Notes: generated from the letters alone by a model not told the origin. DNA of 64,000 nt from an uncultured beta proteobacterium (GCA_903822435.1 CAIJPE010000053.1:37322-101321), one strand, 5' to 3'; numbered from the stretch's first letter, positions 20,298 through 31,863 are shown. Numbers and translations are program-made.

Positions 20298-21575
20298 ATG
20301 CAAGACCATCCCGTTCTGGCCCAGGTGGCCCTGGGCTACAGCCCGATGATCGATCGCCAGCGCGCCGTGGTGGCTACTCGCCTGACTGTCTTTCCTGAGC
20401 GTCCCGATCTCGCGCCCGATCCCCGGGCCCTCCTGGCCGCCCTGAGCGAAGTCTGGCCGCTCGACCCCGAAGGCCCCGGTGGCCGCCCGGCACCCAACCC
20501 GCATCCGCTGGATCCGGCGGCCGGCAAGGCTGCCGCCGGAAGGCCCGCGGTTTCGCTGAACCTGGCCGGCGAAGGCCTGCTGCGTGAAATGATGGCTGCG
20601 GCGCCGCCGCTCCAATTCATGGTGGAAGTCCCTGCTTTCATGGCGGCCGACCCTCCGCACGCTGCCCTGCTGCAGCGGCTGCACGATGCCGGCACGGTGC
20701 TGCTGATCAAGGGGCGCCCGGTGGCGCCCCTGGCCCCCGAGGTGCTGGGCCTTTTCGGGCACTCCATCGTGGACGTTGACGAAGAGCGGCGCCATCCGTC
20801 GCAGCCGCCTTCGGGCGTGCGCAGCGTCACCACGGTGCAGGCCGGGGCGCGCAACAGCGCCCAGGTCGACGCCGCTTTCCAGCGCGGCGCCGTGGCCGTG
20901 CTGGGCTGGCCCTGGGAAGACCTGGTGCCCCGCAGCACCGGCCGCCATGTGGTGCCCGCCGAGATCGGCGTGGTGATGGAACTGATCGACGGGGTAGAGC
21001 GCGAAGCGCCGCTCGGCCAGCTCGAGGCCGTGTTGCGCCGCGACCCCACCCTGGCCTTCCGGTTGCTGCGCTACCTGAATTCACCCGCTTTCGGCCTGTC
21101 GGTCGAAATCAGCTCCTTCGGCCATGCCCTGATGATGCTGGGTTACCAGCGGCTCAAGCGTTGGCTGGCCCTGCTGCTGGTCTCTTCGGCCAAGGGCGCC
21201 AACTGCCGGCCGATCATGTTTGCCGCGGTGCGCCGCGGCCTGCTGATGGAGGCGCTGGCGCAGGAACATGGCCCCGGCAACGACAGCGAAATGCGCTCGG
21301 AGATGTTCGTCTGCGGCGTCTTCTCGCTGCTCGACCGCCTGCTGAACCAGCCCTTCAGCGACCTGCTGCGCAACGTGCCGGTGCCCGAGCGGGTGCAGCA
21401 GGCCCTGCGGGGCGAAGGCGGGCCCTATCTGCCTTATCTGGAACTGGTCCAGGCGATCGAGCAGGAGTCGCTCTTCGACATCCGCGAGCGCACCGAGCAG
21501 GTCCTGCTGAGCCCCGCCGCGGTCAACAGGGCCGTGCTGACGGCGCTGCTCGGCGCGCGACAACTCGACGGTTGA
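20298..21575 (+). CDS. EAL-like/HDOD-domain signalling protein (degenerate EAL)
   Basis: Architecture [21 protein letters not shown] then HDOD core [26 protein letters not shown]...[10 protein letters not shown]; no EAL triad seen. Confidence 0.82.
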   Translation: MQDHPVLAQVALGYSPMIDRQRAVVATRLTVFPERPDLAPDPRALLAALSEVWPLDPEGPGGRPAPNPHPLDPAAGKAAAGRPAVSLNLAGEGLLREMMAAAPPLQFMVEVPAFMAADPPHAALLQRLHDAGTVLLIKGRPVAPLAPEVLGLFGHSIVDVDEERRHPSQPPSGVRSVTTVQAGARNSAQVDAAFQRGAVAVLGWPWEDLVPRSTGRHVVPAEIGVVMELIDGVEREAPLGQLEAVLRRDPTLAFRLLRYLNSPAFGLSVEISSFGHALMMLGYQRLKRWLALLLVSSAKGANCRPIMFAAVRRGLLMEALAQEHGPGNDSEMRSEMFVCGVFSLLDRLLNQPFSDLLRNVPVPERVQQALRGEGGPYLPYLELVQAIEQESLFDIRERTEQVLLSPAAVNRAVLTALLGARQLDG

Positions 21576-21582
21576 ACGGGCC

Positions 21583-24500
21583 ATGGCGCAGGCCTACGCC
21601 AGACCCGAGGCCAGTTCCTTGCTGCTGGCCCTCTGGGCTTCGCCAACCCCCGCCACCCTCCAAGGCCCTGACCAACGCCTGCTGGATGCCAACCTGGCCT
21701 TCTCGGCGCTCGTGGGTTGCGCGCGCGAAGCGCTGATCGGCCGCAGCGCCTTCGAGTTCGAACCGGCCGAGGATCAGCTGCTGGCGCGTGGGCGGCCCTC
21801 CAGCAGGGCCGGGGACAGTGGCGCGGCGTCGGGCCTTGCGGCCCAGCCCGAGGTTCAGCAACGCAGGCTGGTTGGCGCGGGCGGCGAGGTGCGCTGGTTC
21901 TCGACCTCTTCCTCGGCCCTGGAGCCCTTGCCCGCCAGCGCCCCGGGCTCGGCCGCCCGCGCCGGACTCCACCTGACCCTGTGGCATGACATGACGGCCG
22001 AAGTGCAGGCCCGTGAGCAGGCCCGCCACGCCCAGGACGAACTGGGCCAGTGGTTCGAGCTCAGTGGGACCGGCATGCTGGTGTTCGACCCCGCCGGACT
22101 CATCGTGCGTTGCAACGCCGCCTTCGAAGGCCTGGTGCAGCATGTGCCGGCCACGCTGGAGGAAGCATCGCCGGAATTGCAGTTCCTGCTCGGGTGGCAG
22201 GCTGGTGCGGTGGCCCCGGCTCTGGTACCCGGCGCGCCCCCCATCGAGAGACAGGCGCTGGTGCCGCTCCCCGGTGGCGGCCGCCGCAGGCTGAGTGCCC
22301 GCCTGGCGTGCCATGCGGTGAATCCGGGCGGGCAGGACGGCGCCAACCCACGGCGCGTCATGGCCGTGGTCGAAGACCGCAGCGCCGAGGATGACCGCGA
22401 TCTGGCGCAGCTCGAGATGGGCATGCTGATGGACACGGCCAGCATCGGCGTGGCCACCTACGACCCCACCCACGGCTGGCTGGCGCCGCAGCACAAGTCA
22501 TCTGCCGCCGCGCCCGACGGCCATGCCGAGCCGGCCGGGCCGGCGACCGCAGCCGCGCAGGGCGCGGGCCCGGCTGGCGCGTTGCGGGGTATCGGGCGGG
22601 AACTGGTGGAGGCGGCCTCGCTGCCCGAGTTCGAACGCCTGCAGCGTGCCCTGCGCAGTGGTGAACGGACCGAGGTGCGCTACGCCGTGCGACACCCCGA
22701 ACTGGGCCCGCGCTGGCTGCTCACGCGGGTGGAGCCCGGTGCGCTGGCCGGCGGGCGCGCCACGACGTCGGTGGTCACGCTGGACGTCACCGACCAGGAG
22801 CGCGCCCAGCGCCGCAACGAGCAATTGCTGCGCGAACTCAGCACCATCCTGGACAGCTCCACTGCCGGCATCGCCTATCTGCGCGGGCCGGTGCTTGTGC
22901 GCTGCAACCGCCGCTTCGAACGCATGCTCGGCTTTTCCGCCGGGGCGTCCGCCGGCGCCTCGCTCGAAGAAATCTTCGGCCGCACGCTGGGCGCCCAGCA
23001 GGGCGTGCACGAAGCCATCGAGGCGCTGGCGCACGGCCTGCCCTTCGAGGCCGAACTGCCCCTGGCCCGCGACGGCGGGCCGGCCCAGTGGTATTCGCTG
23101 TCGGTGCGGCGCGCACAGGGCGAAGGCGAGCAGGACGAGGCCGTTGCCGTGCTGACCGACATCACGCGGCTGAAGACCCAGCAGGCCGAGCTGGAGCAGT
23201 TGCTGCGCGACCGCGAGCTGATGTTCAGCCTGTCGGAAGTGGGTATCGTCTACCAGCGCGGGGCCCGCATCGAGAGGGCCAACCAAGCCATGGCCGCGCT
23301 CACGGGCTGGGCGCCGCCCGAATTGAGCACGCTGGATGCGGCCGAGCTTTACGAAAGCGCCCGGGCCTGCGTCGACTTCGAAACCCGCACCGTGCAGGCC
23401 CTGCGCGAGCACGGCCGTTTCAGTGGCGAACGCCGCCTGCGCCGCCGCGACGGCAGCCTGACCTGGGTTCAGGTGGCCGTGCGCCCGGTCCGCAGCGACG
23501 ACCCCGAGGAGGGCGTGATCTGCTCCTTCGTCGACGTGGACGAGCGGCGACGCGCCCGCGAGAGCCTGGCCCAGCAGGCCGACCGCACGCGGGCGATCCT
23601 CAACTCCGTGCTGGTGGGCATCGTCACGGTGTCCGAGCAAGGCATCCAGTGGATGAATCGCTCGGCCCGTCGCATGTTCGCCGGCGAGCTGGCCGATTTC
23701 GTGGGCGAGCCGATGAGCATCGTGGCCACGGCCGAACCCGACCATCCCTTGCGCCGCGCCGACCTGCTGGAACGGCTGGAAGAAGGCCACGCCGAGACTT
23801 TCGAGTGCCGCCTGCGCGGGCGCGACGGCCGTGAATTCTGGGTCGTGGGCAATGCGGTGCGCACCGGCGACACCCCCGCGGAAGGGGGGCGCGAGCTGAC
23901 CATCGCGCTGCTGGACATCGAGCAGCGCCGACAGGCCGAGGTGCGCATCGCACAGGCCCAGGCTTCGCTGCAGCGCGTGATGGAGACTGCCCCGCTGGCC
24001 ATCGCGCTGTTCGATGCCCGCACCCTTCGCGTGCAGCAACTCAACCAGACGGCGGCCAGCTTCTTCCATTCGCAGGTCGACGCCATGGAGGGCGCCGCGC
24101 CCGCGCAGTGGGCCACCAGCCCCAGCGCCAAGGCACTGGTGGCGTGGCTGGGCGAGGCCGCCGCCGGCGGTGGCGTGCGCCTGCACGAATGGCGCGAGGA
24201 GGCCACCGGCTCGGCCGATGGCGCGCCGCCGCTCAGCGTGTGGGACTGCCGCATCACGCCGCTGGACGAGGGCGGCGAGACCGTCACCCAGTTGCTGCTG
24301 GTGGCCAGCGACGTGACCGAGCAACGCGCTGCCGAACGGGCCCGCCTGCAGGCGGCCATCGCGCAGCGCGAGGTGCTGGTGCGTGAGGTCCACCACCGCA
24401 TCAAGAACAACCTGCAGGGCGTGGCCGGCCTGCTGCAGCAGAACGCGGCAAGGCACCCCGAGCTGGCCCTGGCGCTGTCCGAGGCCGTGGGCCAGGTGCA

Positions 24501-24978
24501 GGCCATCGCGCAGGTCTATGGCCTGCAGGTGGGTGCCGGCGGCCCGCTGACGGTGGCCAGCCTGCTGGCAGCCATCGCGCAGTCGGTGCAGCGCACGTTC
24601 GGCCGGCCGATCGTCGTGCGCGTCGAAGGCGACGTGCCTCACCTGCTTCCCGAGGCCGAGTCCATCCCGGTGGCCCTGACGGTCAACGAGTTGCTGACCA
24701 ATGCCATCAAGCACGGGCAGGGCGGTGAGGTGCGTTGCGCCTTGCGGGTCCAACAAGAGGGTGTACGCATCGAAATCGGCAGCCACGGCCGGCTGCCCGA
24801 AGGTTTCGACCTGGCGAGCATGCGGGGTGGCCTCTCGGGGCTGGGCCTGGTGCGGGCGCTGCTTCCCCGCCGCAGCGCCACGCTCAGCTTGCAGCAGGTG
24901 GGTGAGGAGGTGGTGGCTGCCATCGAATTGCGACCCCCGGGAGTGCGGGTGCCGGCGCTGGACGCGGCGCCCGCCTGA
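21583..24978 (+). CDS. Multi-PAS sensor histidine kinase, HisKA_2 type
   Basis: Several PAS repeats ([22 protein letters not shown]); [23 protein letters not shown] and [11 protein letters not shown]. Confidence 0.9.
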   Translation: MAQAYARPEASSLLLALWASPTPATLQGPDQRLLDANLAFSALVGCAREALIGRSAFEFEPAEDQLLARGRPSSRAGDSGAASGLAAQPEVQQRRLVGAGGEVRWFSTSSSALEPLPASAPGSAARAGLHLTLWHDMTAEVQAREQARHAQDELGQWFELSGTGMLVFDPAGLIVRCNAAFEGLVQHVPATLEEASPELQFLLGWQAGAVAPALVPGAPPIERQALVPLPGGGRRRLSARLACHAVNPGGQDGANPRRVMAVVEDRSAEDDRDLAQLEMGMLMDTASIGVATYDPTHGWLAPQHKSSAAAPDGHAEPAGPATAAAQGAGPAGALRGIGRELVEAASLPEFERLQRALRSGERTEVRYAVRHPELGPRWLLTRVEPGALAGGRATTSVVTLDVTDQERAQRRNEQLLRELSTILDSSTAGIAYLRGPVLVRCNRRFERMLGFSAGASAGASLEEIFGRTLGAQQGVHEAIEALAHGLPFEAELPLARDGGPAQWYSLSVRRAQGEGEQDEAVAVLTDITRLKTQQAELEQLLRDRELMFSLSEVGIVYQRGARIERANQAMAALTGWAPPELSTLDAAELYESARACVDFETRTVQALREHGRFSGERRLRRRDGSLTWVQVAVRPVRSDDPEEGVICSFVDVDERRRARESLAQQADRTRAILNSVLVGIVTVSEQGIQWMNRSARRMFAGELADFVGEPMSIVATAEPDHPLRRADLLERLEEGHAETFECRLRGRDGREFWVVGNAVRTGDTPAEGGRELTIALLDIEQRRQAEVRIAQAQASLQRVMETAPLAIALFDARTLRVQQLNQTAASFFHSQVDAMEGAAPAQWATSPSAKALVAWLGEAAAGGGVRLHEWREEATGSADGAPPLSVWDCRITPLDEGGETVTQLLLVASDVTEQRAAERARLQAAIAQREVLVREVHHRIKNNLQGVAGLLQQNAARHPELALALSEAVGQVQAIAQVYGLQVGAGGPLTVASLLAAIAQSVQRTFGRPIVVRVEGDVPHLLPEAESIPVALTVNELLTNAIKHGQGGEVRCALRVQQEGVRIEIGSHGRLPEGFDLASMRGGLSGLGLVRALLPRRSATLSLQQVGEEVVAAIELRPPGVRVPALDAAPA

Positions 24979-24996
24979 TCGGCCACAATCCAGGGC

Positions 24997-25659
24997 ATGA
25001 GCGCACAGGCCACCGCCTCGCCTCCCCCCGGCCCCCCCAGCGGCCCGTCGGCCGGCAAGGGAAGCATCCTCGTCGTGGACGATGACCGCCTGGTGCTGGC
25101 CACGGTGGTGCACGGCCTGTCCCAGGCGGGCTATCACGTCATCGATGCGGACAACGGCGACGACGCCATCCTGCTGGCACGCGAGCACCGCCCGGAACTG
25201 GCGCTGCTGGATATCCGCATGGAAGGCAAGAGCGGCTTCGACGTCGCCGAGACCCTGCGGGACGCCTATGGCATTCCCTTCATGTTCCTGTCGGCCTTCG
25301 CCGACGAGGCCACCCTGGCGCAGGTGCAGGCACTGGGGGCCGTGGATTACCTCATCAAGCCGCTGGATGTCGGCCAGATCGTGCCCAGCGTGGACGCGGC
25401 TTTCGCGCGCTTGCGGGCGGCGGGGGCCCAGCCGGCGACCCCGGCAACCATTGCCGCGGCGCCGGCCGAAGGGGCGGCCAGCGTGCTGAGCAACCCGGTG
25501 CCCCTGGCCGTGGGCGTGTTGATGCATCGCCATTCGCTGTCGCGCACCGAGGCCTGGCGCCGTCTGCAGCGGCTGGCCGCTGACCAGAAGATGAGCCTTC
25601 AGGCGCAAGCCGAGCGGCTGCTGGGCGCGGTGGAAGAGCTGGCCCGTACGGGCGGCTGA
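24997..25659 (+). CDS. Response regulator with ANTAR RNA-binding output domain
   Basis: Receiver ILVVDDDRLVLATVV..LLDIRMEGKSG..YLIKPLD; C-terminal VGVLMHRHSLSRTEAWRRLQRLAADQKMSLQAQAERLL. Confidence 0.9.
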   Translation: MSAQATASPPPGPPSGPSAGKGSILVVDDDRLVLATVVHGLSQAGYHVIDADNGDDAILLAREHRPELALLDIRMEGKSGFDVAETLRDAYGIPFMFLSAFADEATLAQVQALGAVDYLIKPLDVGQIVPSVDAAFARLRAAGAQPATPATIAAAPAEGAASVLSNPVPLAVGVLMHRHSLSRTEAWRRLQRLAADQKMSLQAQAERLLGAVEELARTGG

Positions 25660-25672
25660 CCGCGCCGGCCGT

Positions 25673-27280
25673 TCAGCCGGCCAGCGTGAAGTAGAAGGAG
25701 GCACCCCGGCCGGCTTCGGCCTCGGCCCAGATTTCGCCGCCATGCCGCCTCACGATGCGCCGCACCGAAGCCAGCCCCACACCGTGGCCGGGGAACTCGC
25801 TGGCGCTGTGCAGGCGCTGGAACAGGCCGAAGAGCCGGTCGGCCGAGCGCATGTCGAAGCCCGAGCCGTTGTCGCGGACCACATAGGCGATCCCGCTGCC
25901 ATGCGGCACTCGCCGCAACGAGATCTGCGCCTTGGGGCAGCGCGCGCTGTACTTCCAGGCGTTGCCGATCAGGTTTTCCAGCACCAGCCGCAGCAGCGTG
26001 GGGTCGCCACGGGTGCTCAGACCGGGCTCGATGTCGATCTCGGCCACGCGTTCGGGCGCGCCGCGGGCCAGCTCGTCCGCCACCCAACCGGCCAGTTGCG
26101 ACAGGTTGACGGTCTGTTGCGCCAGCGGCTGCGTCGACAGCTTGGCCAGTGTCAGCAGCGCATCGATCATCAGGTTCATGCGGGCCGCGGCGCCGAGCAC
26201 GCGGTCCAGGTGGTCGTTGCCCACGCGGTCGAGCAGCCGTCCGTAGTCTTCCTTGACGATGCGGGTAAAGCCTTCGACCACCCGGATCGGCGCGCGCAGG
26301 TCGTGCGAGACCGTGAAGCTGAACTGCTCGCTCTCGGTGCTGTCGGCGACTTGTGACTCGGTCAGGGCAGCGCGGTTGCCGGGCGTGCGCTGCGCCAGCA
26401 CCAGTCCCGCGCTGCCGTCCGGCAAGGGCCCGAAGGGCTCGAAGCGCCAGCCTGCCGCGGTCTCGCCGGCCGGAATGCCCGGTGTGGACTGCGCAGCGGT
26501 GCTGGCCAGCAGCAGCCGCTGGGCCGCCTGGCGGGCTGGCTCCGGGAGGTCCTCCAGGACAGCGTCCAGCCTGGCGCCGGCCGTCAGGCCTGGCCAGCGC
26601 GTACGGGCGGCCTGGCTCGCGTGGCTGACCGTCCAGGCGCCCTGTCGGGCCGTGGCCACGATGACTGCCGTGACGTCGCTGGCCAGCAAGGCGGGCAGGG
26701 CGGCCGAAGCGGCTGTCAGCCGGTCGAGGGCGTCGACCGGTCGGGCCGTGCCGACGAACCCGCTGAAGGCGCCCCGATCGTCGAGCTGCGGCATGCCCGC
26801 CAGTTCCCAGTGCTGGGCGCCTGCGGCGGCGGCGCCATGCCACTGCAGGCCGGCAAAGGCCGTCTGCGACCGAAGCCGGTCCTGCAGTCCGGGCCGCGGC
26901 GGCGGGTCCTGGGCATCGTCGGTCGGGTCGAACAGGGCGCAGCGGTCCACGGCCGGCAGCCCCGGCCCTTGCCAGGTGACCAGCCGGTGGGCCGCATCGG
27001 TGCGCCAGACGAAGGCGTCCTGCAGGCCTTGCCACAGCCTTGCGGCAGCTCGGGCTTCGCGCAGTTCGCGATCGGCCGCCGCGCGACCGGCCTGGCGGCC
27101 CCAGACATGGGCCAGCACCCCCACGGCAACCAGGGCGGTGCAGGCCAACAGCCAATGGGTGGCGGCGTCGGGATCGGTCGGGCCCTGGCACGCACTGAGA
27201 GCCAGTGCAGCGGCCCATGCGGCGGCATGTCGCGTGCGACGCGGCCTGCCGTCCGGGCTTGTACCAAGCATGAAAGCCAT
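25673..27280 (-). CDS. Membrane-associated sensor histidine kinase (HisKA-HATPase)
   Basis: EQFSFTVSHDLRAPIRVVEGFTRIV, NLIGNAWKYSARCPKAQ, GHGVGLASVRRIVRRHGGEIWAEAE; start codon uncertain. Confidence 0.88.
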   Translation of the reverse strand: MAFMLGTSPDGRPRRTRHAAAWAAALALSACQGPTDPDAATHWLLACTALVAVGVLAHVWGRQAGRAAADRELREARAAARLWQGLQDAFVWRTDAAHRLVTWQGPGLPAVDRCALFDPTDDAQDPPPRPGLQDRLRSQTAFAGLQWHGAAAAGAQHWELAGMPQLDDRGAFSGFVGTARPVDALDRLTAASAALPALLASDVTAVIVATARQGAWTVSHASQAARTRWPGLTAGARLDAVLEDLPEPARQAAQRLLLASTAAQSTPGIPAGETAAGWRFEPFGPLPDGSAGLVLAQRTPGNRAALTESQVADSTESEQFSFTVSHDLRAPIRVVEGFTRIVKEDYGRLLDRVGNDHLDRVLGAAARMNLMIDALLTLAKLSTQPLAQQTVNLSQLAGWVADELARGAPERVAEIDIEPGLSTRGDPTLLRLVLENLIGNAWKYSARCPKAQISLRRVPHGSGIAYVVRDNGSGFDMRSADRLFGLFQRLHSASEFPGHGVGLASVRRIVRRHGGEIWAEAEAGRGASFYFTLAG

Positions 27281-27489
27281 TGTACGGAGCGCCCGGCGGG
27301 CCTCCCTGGCGCTCAAGTTCGGTTGGGGCGCGCCGAAATTCACGACATGCACTTGCACCCTGATCGCCCGTGGCATGCCTTGCTTTGCGTGCGCCGTTCT
27401 CGCCAGCGCGGGTACAGTCAGGACGCTCTCGCGCGGCTTGCCGAGCAGGCCGGGACGATCGCAATCCATGCTCCTACGCGCCTGCCCCG

Positions 27490-27888
27490 ATGAGCCCACT
27501 GACCGACCATCCGTCTGCGCCGACACCGGCTCCCGTCCCGATCACGCTCGACGCGGCCGCCCTGGCGCGGCTGCGTGAGCTGGATCCCGAGGGCCGCCTG
27601 GGCGTGGTCGAACGGGTCCTCAAGGCCTTCGAGACGTCGCTGTCGCGGATGATGGGACAGTTGGAGACCGAACGTTCGGGCGGCAACGCGGCGGTCGTTT
27701 CTGCCGTGACGCACACCCTGAAGTCATCGGCCGCCAGCGTGGGCGCGTTGTCCCTGTCCAGGGCCTGCGCCGAGACCGAGAAGTGGCTGCGCAACGGCGA
27801 GCCCGGCGACCTCGCCGCGGACATCGAACGGTTGCTTGCCGAGTCCCACGCCGCGTTGGCGGCGGTTAAGGCTATGCTGCGGTATTGA
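27490..27888 (+). CDS. Hpt-domain phosphotransfer protein
   Basis: 132 aa; AVVSAVTHTLKSSAASVGALSLSRACAETEKWLRNG phospho-His motif. Confidence 0.88.
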   Translation: MSPLTDHPSAPTPAPVPITLDAAALARLRELDPEGRLGVVERVLKAFETSLSRMMGQLETERSGGNAAVVSAVTHTLKSSAASVGALSLSRACAETEKWLRNGEPGDLAADIERLLAESHAALAAVKAMLRY

Positions 27889-27901
27889 TCGAGCGCAGCC
27901 C

Positions 27902-30160
27902 ATGATCACCTCGCAGCCGTTCGTCGACGACAGCCTTCTGCCTCAACCGGAGGTATTGCTGGTCGACGACGATGAAGTCAACCTGCTCTTGATCTCGCTG
28001 GCGCTGCGCGAGCGCGGCTTCAAGATCTCCGAGGCCTGCAGCGGCGAGAAGGCCCTGGAGATGTTGCGGGATTGGACGCCCGACATCATCGTTCTCGATG
28101 CACTGATGCCCGGCGGCCTGGATGGCTTCGACACCTGCCGTCGCCTGCGCGAGATGCCCGGGTTCGAGAACATCCCGGTGCTGATGCTCACGGGCCTGGA
28201 AGACGACCCCTCCATCACCCGCGCCTACCAGGCCGGCGCGACCGACTTCTTCATCAAGGCCACGCAGTGGAACCTGCTGGTTCGCCGGCTGCATTACCTG
28301 CTGCGCGCTTCGCGCACGCGCATCGAGCTGGAACGCAGCAAGAGCAAGCTGGCGCGCGCCCAGGACCTGGCGCGCATGGGCAGCTTCGATTGGCGCCGGC
28401 CCGACCGCCTGGAAACCGGCGGCCTGATCATGTCGCCCGAGGCGCTGCGGGTCTTCGGCTTCGGCCCTCAGGAAGATGTGAGCCTGCGCGCGCTGCTGCG
28501 CATGGTGCCGCAGGACGAGCGACGGTCCTTCCTGCGGCAGCTGCACGACGCGCTGCGCCGCGCATCGGTCTTCGCCACCGACGTGCCCATCGTGCTGTTC
28601 GACGGCCGCCAGCGGATCATCCACGTGGAGGCCGAGCCCGAGTTCAACGAGCATGGCCACGGTGCGGGCTATGCGGGGATCGTCCAGGACGTGACCGACC
28701 GCCGGGTGGCCGAGGACAAGATCCGCCAGCTGGCCAACTTCGACGCGCTCACCGGCCTGCCCAACCGGCGCCAGCTGATGTGGCGCGCCGAGCGTGCGCT
28801 GGAACAGGCGCGGCGCATGCAGCACCAGTGCGCGCTGTTGCTGATCGACCTCGACCGCTTCAAGATCATCAACGACACCCTGGGCCACGCGGCAGGCGAT
28901 GAACTGTTGGTGGAAGTGGGCCGCCGGCTGCGGGCCTGCGTGCGCCACAGCGACCAGGTGATGGAAGGCGCCGTTGAGATCGGCGGCGTGCGATCGCACC
29001 GCTCGCTCGAGGCGGTGGGCCGGCTGGGCGGCGACGAGTTCGTGGCCCTGCTGCCCGAGGTGGCCGCCGACAGCGACGCCGAGCGCGTGGCCGAGCGGGT
29101 GCTCGAATCGCTGCGCGAGCCGATTTTCGTGAGCGGCCAGGAATGCTTCGTCACGGCCAGCATCGGCGTGGCGATCTTCCCGCGCGACGGCAACACCGTC
29201 ATGGACCTGCTGCGCAATTCCGATGTGGCGATGTATTCGGTCAAGGCCCAGGGCAAGAACTCCTCGGCCATCTACAGCCACACGCTGGCTGGCCGCGGCC
29301 GAGAGAAGCTGGAATTGGAAACGGCCCTGCACAAGGCCATCGAGCGCGAAGAACTGGTGCTGCACTACCAGCCCAAGGTCGACGTGCGTGGCGCCCGCAT
29401 GGTGGGCGTGGAAGCGCTGATGCGCTGGCAGCGCGGCGGCAAGCTGGTGCCGCCGGGCGACTTCATTCCACTGGCCGAGGACACCGGCCTGATCGTGCCG
29501 TTGTCGGAGTGGGCCCTGCGCGAAGCCGCCAAGCAGGCCCGACTCTGGCACGAGGCCTTCGGCTTTGCGGACTCCATCGCCGTCAACCTGCCCAGCCGCC
29601 TGTTCGAGCGCAGCGACCTGGTCGAGCACATCCACCAGTGCGTCACCCAGGCCGGCGTACCGCACCGCGTGATCCAGCTCGAGATCACCGAAGACAACCT
29701 GATGAAGGAGTTGCAGAACGTCATCCCGGCGCTGCATCGCTTGAACGAGATCGGTGTGGAGATCTCCATCGACGACTTCGGCACCGGCTATTCGTCGCTG
29801 GCCTACCTGACCACCCTGCCGATTTCTGAGCTCAAGATCGACCGCAGCTTCGTGCGCGACCTGGGCATCACGCCGCAGAGCTCGGCGGTTGTCACCGCCA
29901 TCATCGCGCTGGCCCGCTCGCTGGGCCTGCGCGTGATCGCAGAGGGCGTGGAGACGCTGCGCCAGATGGAGGTGCTGCACCGCCTGGGGTGCGGCGTCAT
30001 GCAGGGCTTCCTGTTTAGCCGCGCCGTGCCGCCCGATGACCTTCAGGTGTGGCTGGAGCAGACGGTGCTGCCGCGCAAGGCGCCCTGGATCGGCGCGGCC
30101 AACGAAGGCGATCCCCTCGGGGAGGGGCCCCGCGCCGCGGGCGGGCGGCCCGCCCGCTGA
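27902..30160 (+). CDS. Response regulator with GGDEF and EAL domains
   Basis: Receiver EVLLVDDDEVN; RLGGDEFVALLPE; VGVEALMRWQ; DDFGTGYSSLAYL. Confidence 0.95.
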   Translation: MITSQPFVDDSLLPQPEVLLVDDDEVNLLLISLALRERGFKISEACSGEKALEMLRDWTPDIIVLDALMPGGLDGFDTCRRLREMPGFENIPVLMLTGLEDDPSITRAYQAGATDFFIKATQWNLLVRRLHYLLRASRTRIELERSKSKLARAQDLARMGSFDWRRPDRLETGGLIMSPEALRVFGFGPQEDVSLRALLRMVPQDERRSFLRQLHDALRRASVFATDVPIVLFDGRQRIIHVEAEPEFNEHGHGAGYAGIVQDVTDRRVAEDKIRQLANFDALTGLPNRRQLMWRAERALEQARRMQHQCALLLIDLDRFKIINDTLGHAAGDELLVEVGRRLRACVRHSDQVMEGAVEIGGVRSHRSLEAVGRLGGDEFVALLPEVAADSDAERVAERVLESLREPIFVSGQECFVTASIGVAIFPRDGNTVMDLLRNSDVAMYSVKAQGKNSSAIYSHTLAGRGREKLELETALHKAIEREELVLHYQPKVDVRGARMVGVEALMRWQRGGKLVPPGDFIPLAEDTGLIVPLSEWALREAAKQARLWHEAFGFADSIAVNLPSRLFERSDLVEHIHQCVTQAGVPHRVIQLEITEDNLMKELQNVIPALHRLNEIGVEISIDDFGTGYSSLAYLTTLPISELKIDRSFVRDLGITPQSSAVVTAIIALARSLGLRVIAEGVETLRQMEVLHRLGCGVMQGFLFSRAVPPDDLQVWLEQTVLPRKAPWIGAANEGDPLGEGPRAAGGRPAR

Positions 30161-31863
30161 TGGACGCCACCCGGACCTCGCCGTCGCCAGCGGCGGCGCC
30201 TGCCGCGTCGCCGATGGCCACGGGGCTCCTGCCCGCAGCCCTGGCCAAGGGCGCGCTGCGCCGCCTGGCGCAGGCCCAGTTGGAACCCACGCCCGAGAAC
30301 TACGCCCGCGCCTACGCCGATGAGGCTGGCCTGCCGCCGCCCTCGCCGCTGGCGTCGGTAGCGCCGGGCGCCACGGATGCCAAAGTGCAGGGCCCTGCCT
30401 GGGCCGGGCTGGTCGAGCGGCTGGCACGAAACCTCGAGCGCGGCGGCCGGCAGTGGACCGCGGCGCGGCGCAAGGACAGCCTGCAGCGCGTGCTGGATGG
30501 CAGCCGCAGCGACGCCCAGCGCCTGCTGCAGCGCCTGCAGTCGTTGATGACGGCCTGGGAGGGCGATCTTCCTCCCGATGCCGCGCTGGCGGCCGAGATC
30601 GGCACGCCGCCGGCCGCCGCCCTGGTTGCAGGCGACCCCGGGGCATGGCCGCCGCTGGTCGCCACGCTGGAGGCCACCGTCCGGGCCGGCCTGCCGCCGG
30701 CGGAAGCCCGTGCCGTGGCGCTGGCCGATGAACTCAAGGCCCTGGCCTGCTCGCTGGCCGCCGACGGCGCATTGCCGGCCCACATCGCGGCCATCGATGC
30801 CGTCTGCCACCAGGCGCGACGTCTCTTTGCGCACCGCCACCACCTGGTCGACGAACTGTCCGGCCTGTGCCGTGAATTGAGCGCCGGGTTGACCGAGCTG
30901 TCCGAAGACGACAGCTGGGCCCAGGGCCAGTGCGAGGCGCTGCAGGCCCGCCTGGGCGACGAGCCCGGCGAGGCCTTGAGCGTGCGCAGCGTGCGGGCGG
31001 CCAGTGCGCTGCTGGCCGAAACGCGCGCCGAGCAGCAGCGCCTTCGCAGTGACCGTCAGGCTGCACGGTTGGCGCTGCGGCAGCTCATCACGGACATGCT
31101 GCACGAGATGGGCGAGCTCGGCGAGCACACAGGCCGTTTCGAGCAGGCCGCTGCCAGCCACGCGCAGGCCATCGAGCGCGCCGACACGCTGGACGGGCTC
31201 ACCGCCGTGGTCAAGGCGCTGCTGGAAGATACGCGCACGGTGCAGTCGGCCGTCCGCGTCTCGCAGCAGCGACTGCAGGCCGACCGCGCCCGCGCTGCCG
31301 ATCTCGAATCGAAGGTCCTCGAGCTCGAGAGCGAGTTGCGGCGTCTGTCCGAGGAAGTGTCCACCGATGCGCTTACACAGGTGGCCAACCGCCGCGGCCT
31401 GACGCTAGCCTTCACCGCCGAAAGTGCTCGCAGCGAACGCGAGCAGTCCGCAGGCGACACGGCCGCCGCGGCACTGGCGGTGGGCCTGATCGACATCGAC
31501 AACTTCAAGAAGCTCAACGACAGCCTGGGACACGCCGCCGGCGACCAGGCCCTGAAGTTGCTGGCTGCCGCGGTGCGCGAACGGCTGCGCCCGGTGGACC
31601 ACCTGGCCCGCTTCGGCGGCGAGGAATTCGTGGTGCTGATGCCGGCCACCCAGGCGGCGCAGGCGCAGGAGGCGCTGACCCGGCTTCAGCGAAGCCTGAG
31701 CGAAGCCCTGTTCCTCCACGATGGGCGCGAAGTCTTCGTGACCTTCTCGGGCGGCGTGACCCAATGGCGCCCCGGCGAGGCGCTGCAGGCGGCCCTGGAG
31801 CGTGCCGACGAAGCCCTGTACGAAGCCAAGCGCAGCGGCAAGAACAGGACCTGCCTGGCCTGA
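30160..31863 (+). CDS. GGDEF-domain diguanylate cyclase with helical N-terminal region
   Basis: RPVDHLARFGGEEFVVLMP: GGEEF site with an RxxD I-site five residues upstream; starts at the previous stop (TGATG). Confidence 0.93.
   Translation: MDATRTSPSPAAAPAASPMATGLLPAALAKGALRRLAQAQLEPTPENYARAYADEAGLPPPSPLASVAPGATDAKVQGPAWAGLVERLARNLERGGRQWTAARRKDSLQRVLDGSRSDAQRLLQRLQSLMTAWEGDLPPDAALAAEIGTPPAAALVAGDPGAWPPLVATLEATVRAGLPPAEARAVALADELKALACSLAADGALPAHIAAIDAVCHQARRLFAHRHHLVDELSGLCRELSAGLTELSEDDSWAQGQCEALQARLGDEPGEALSVRSVRAASALLAETRAEQQRLRSDRQAARLALRQLITDMLHEMGELGEHTGRFEQAAASHAQAIERADTLDGLTAVVKALLEDTRTVQSAVRVSQQRLQADRARAADLESKVLELESELRRLSEEVSTDALTQVANRRGLTLAFTAESARSEREQSAGDTAAAALAVGLIDIDNFKKLNDSLGHAAGDQALKLLAAAVRERLRPVDHLARFGGEEFVVLMPATQAAQAQEALTRLQRSLSEALFLHDGREVFVTFSGGVTQWRPGEALQAALERADEALYEAKRSGKNRTCLA

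Noticed and set aside
22498-25743. 1081-aa minus-strand ORF
   Set aside because: Antisense shadow of the PAS kinase/ANTAR genes; Arg/His/Gln-rich translation typical of high-GC antisense frames and no recognisable domain.
27872-30646. 924-aa minus-strand ORF
   Set aside because: Antisense to the RR-GGDEF-EAL and GGDEF genes, which carry clear motifs on the plus strand.
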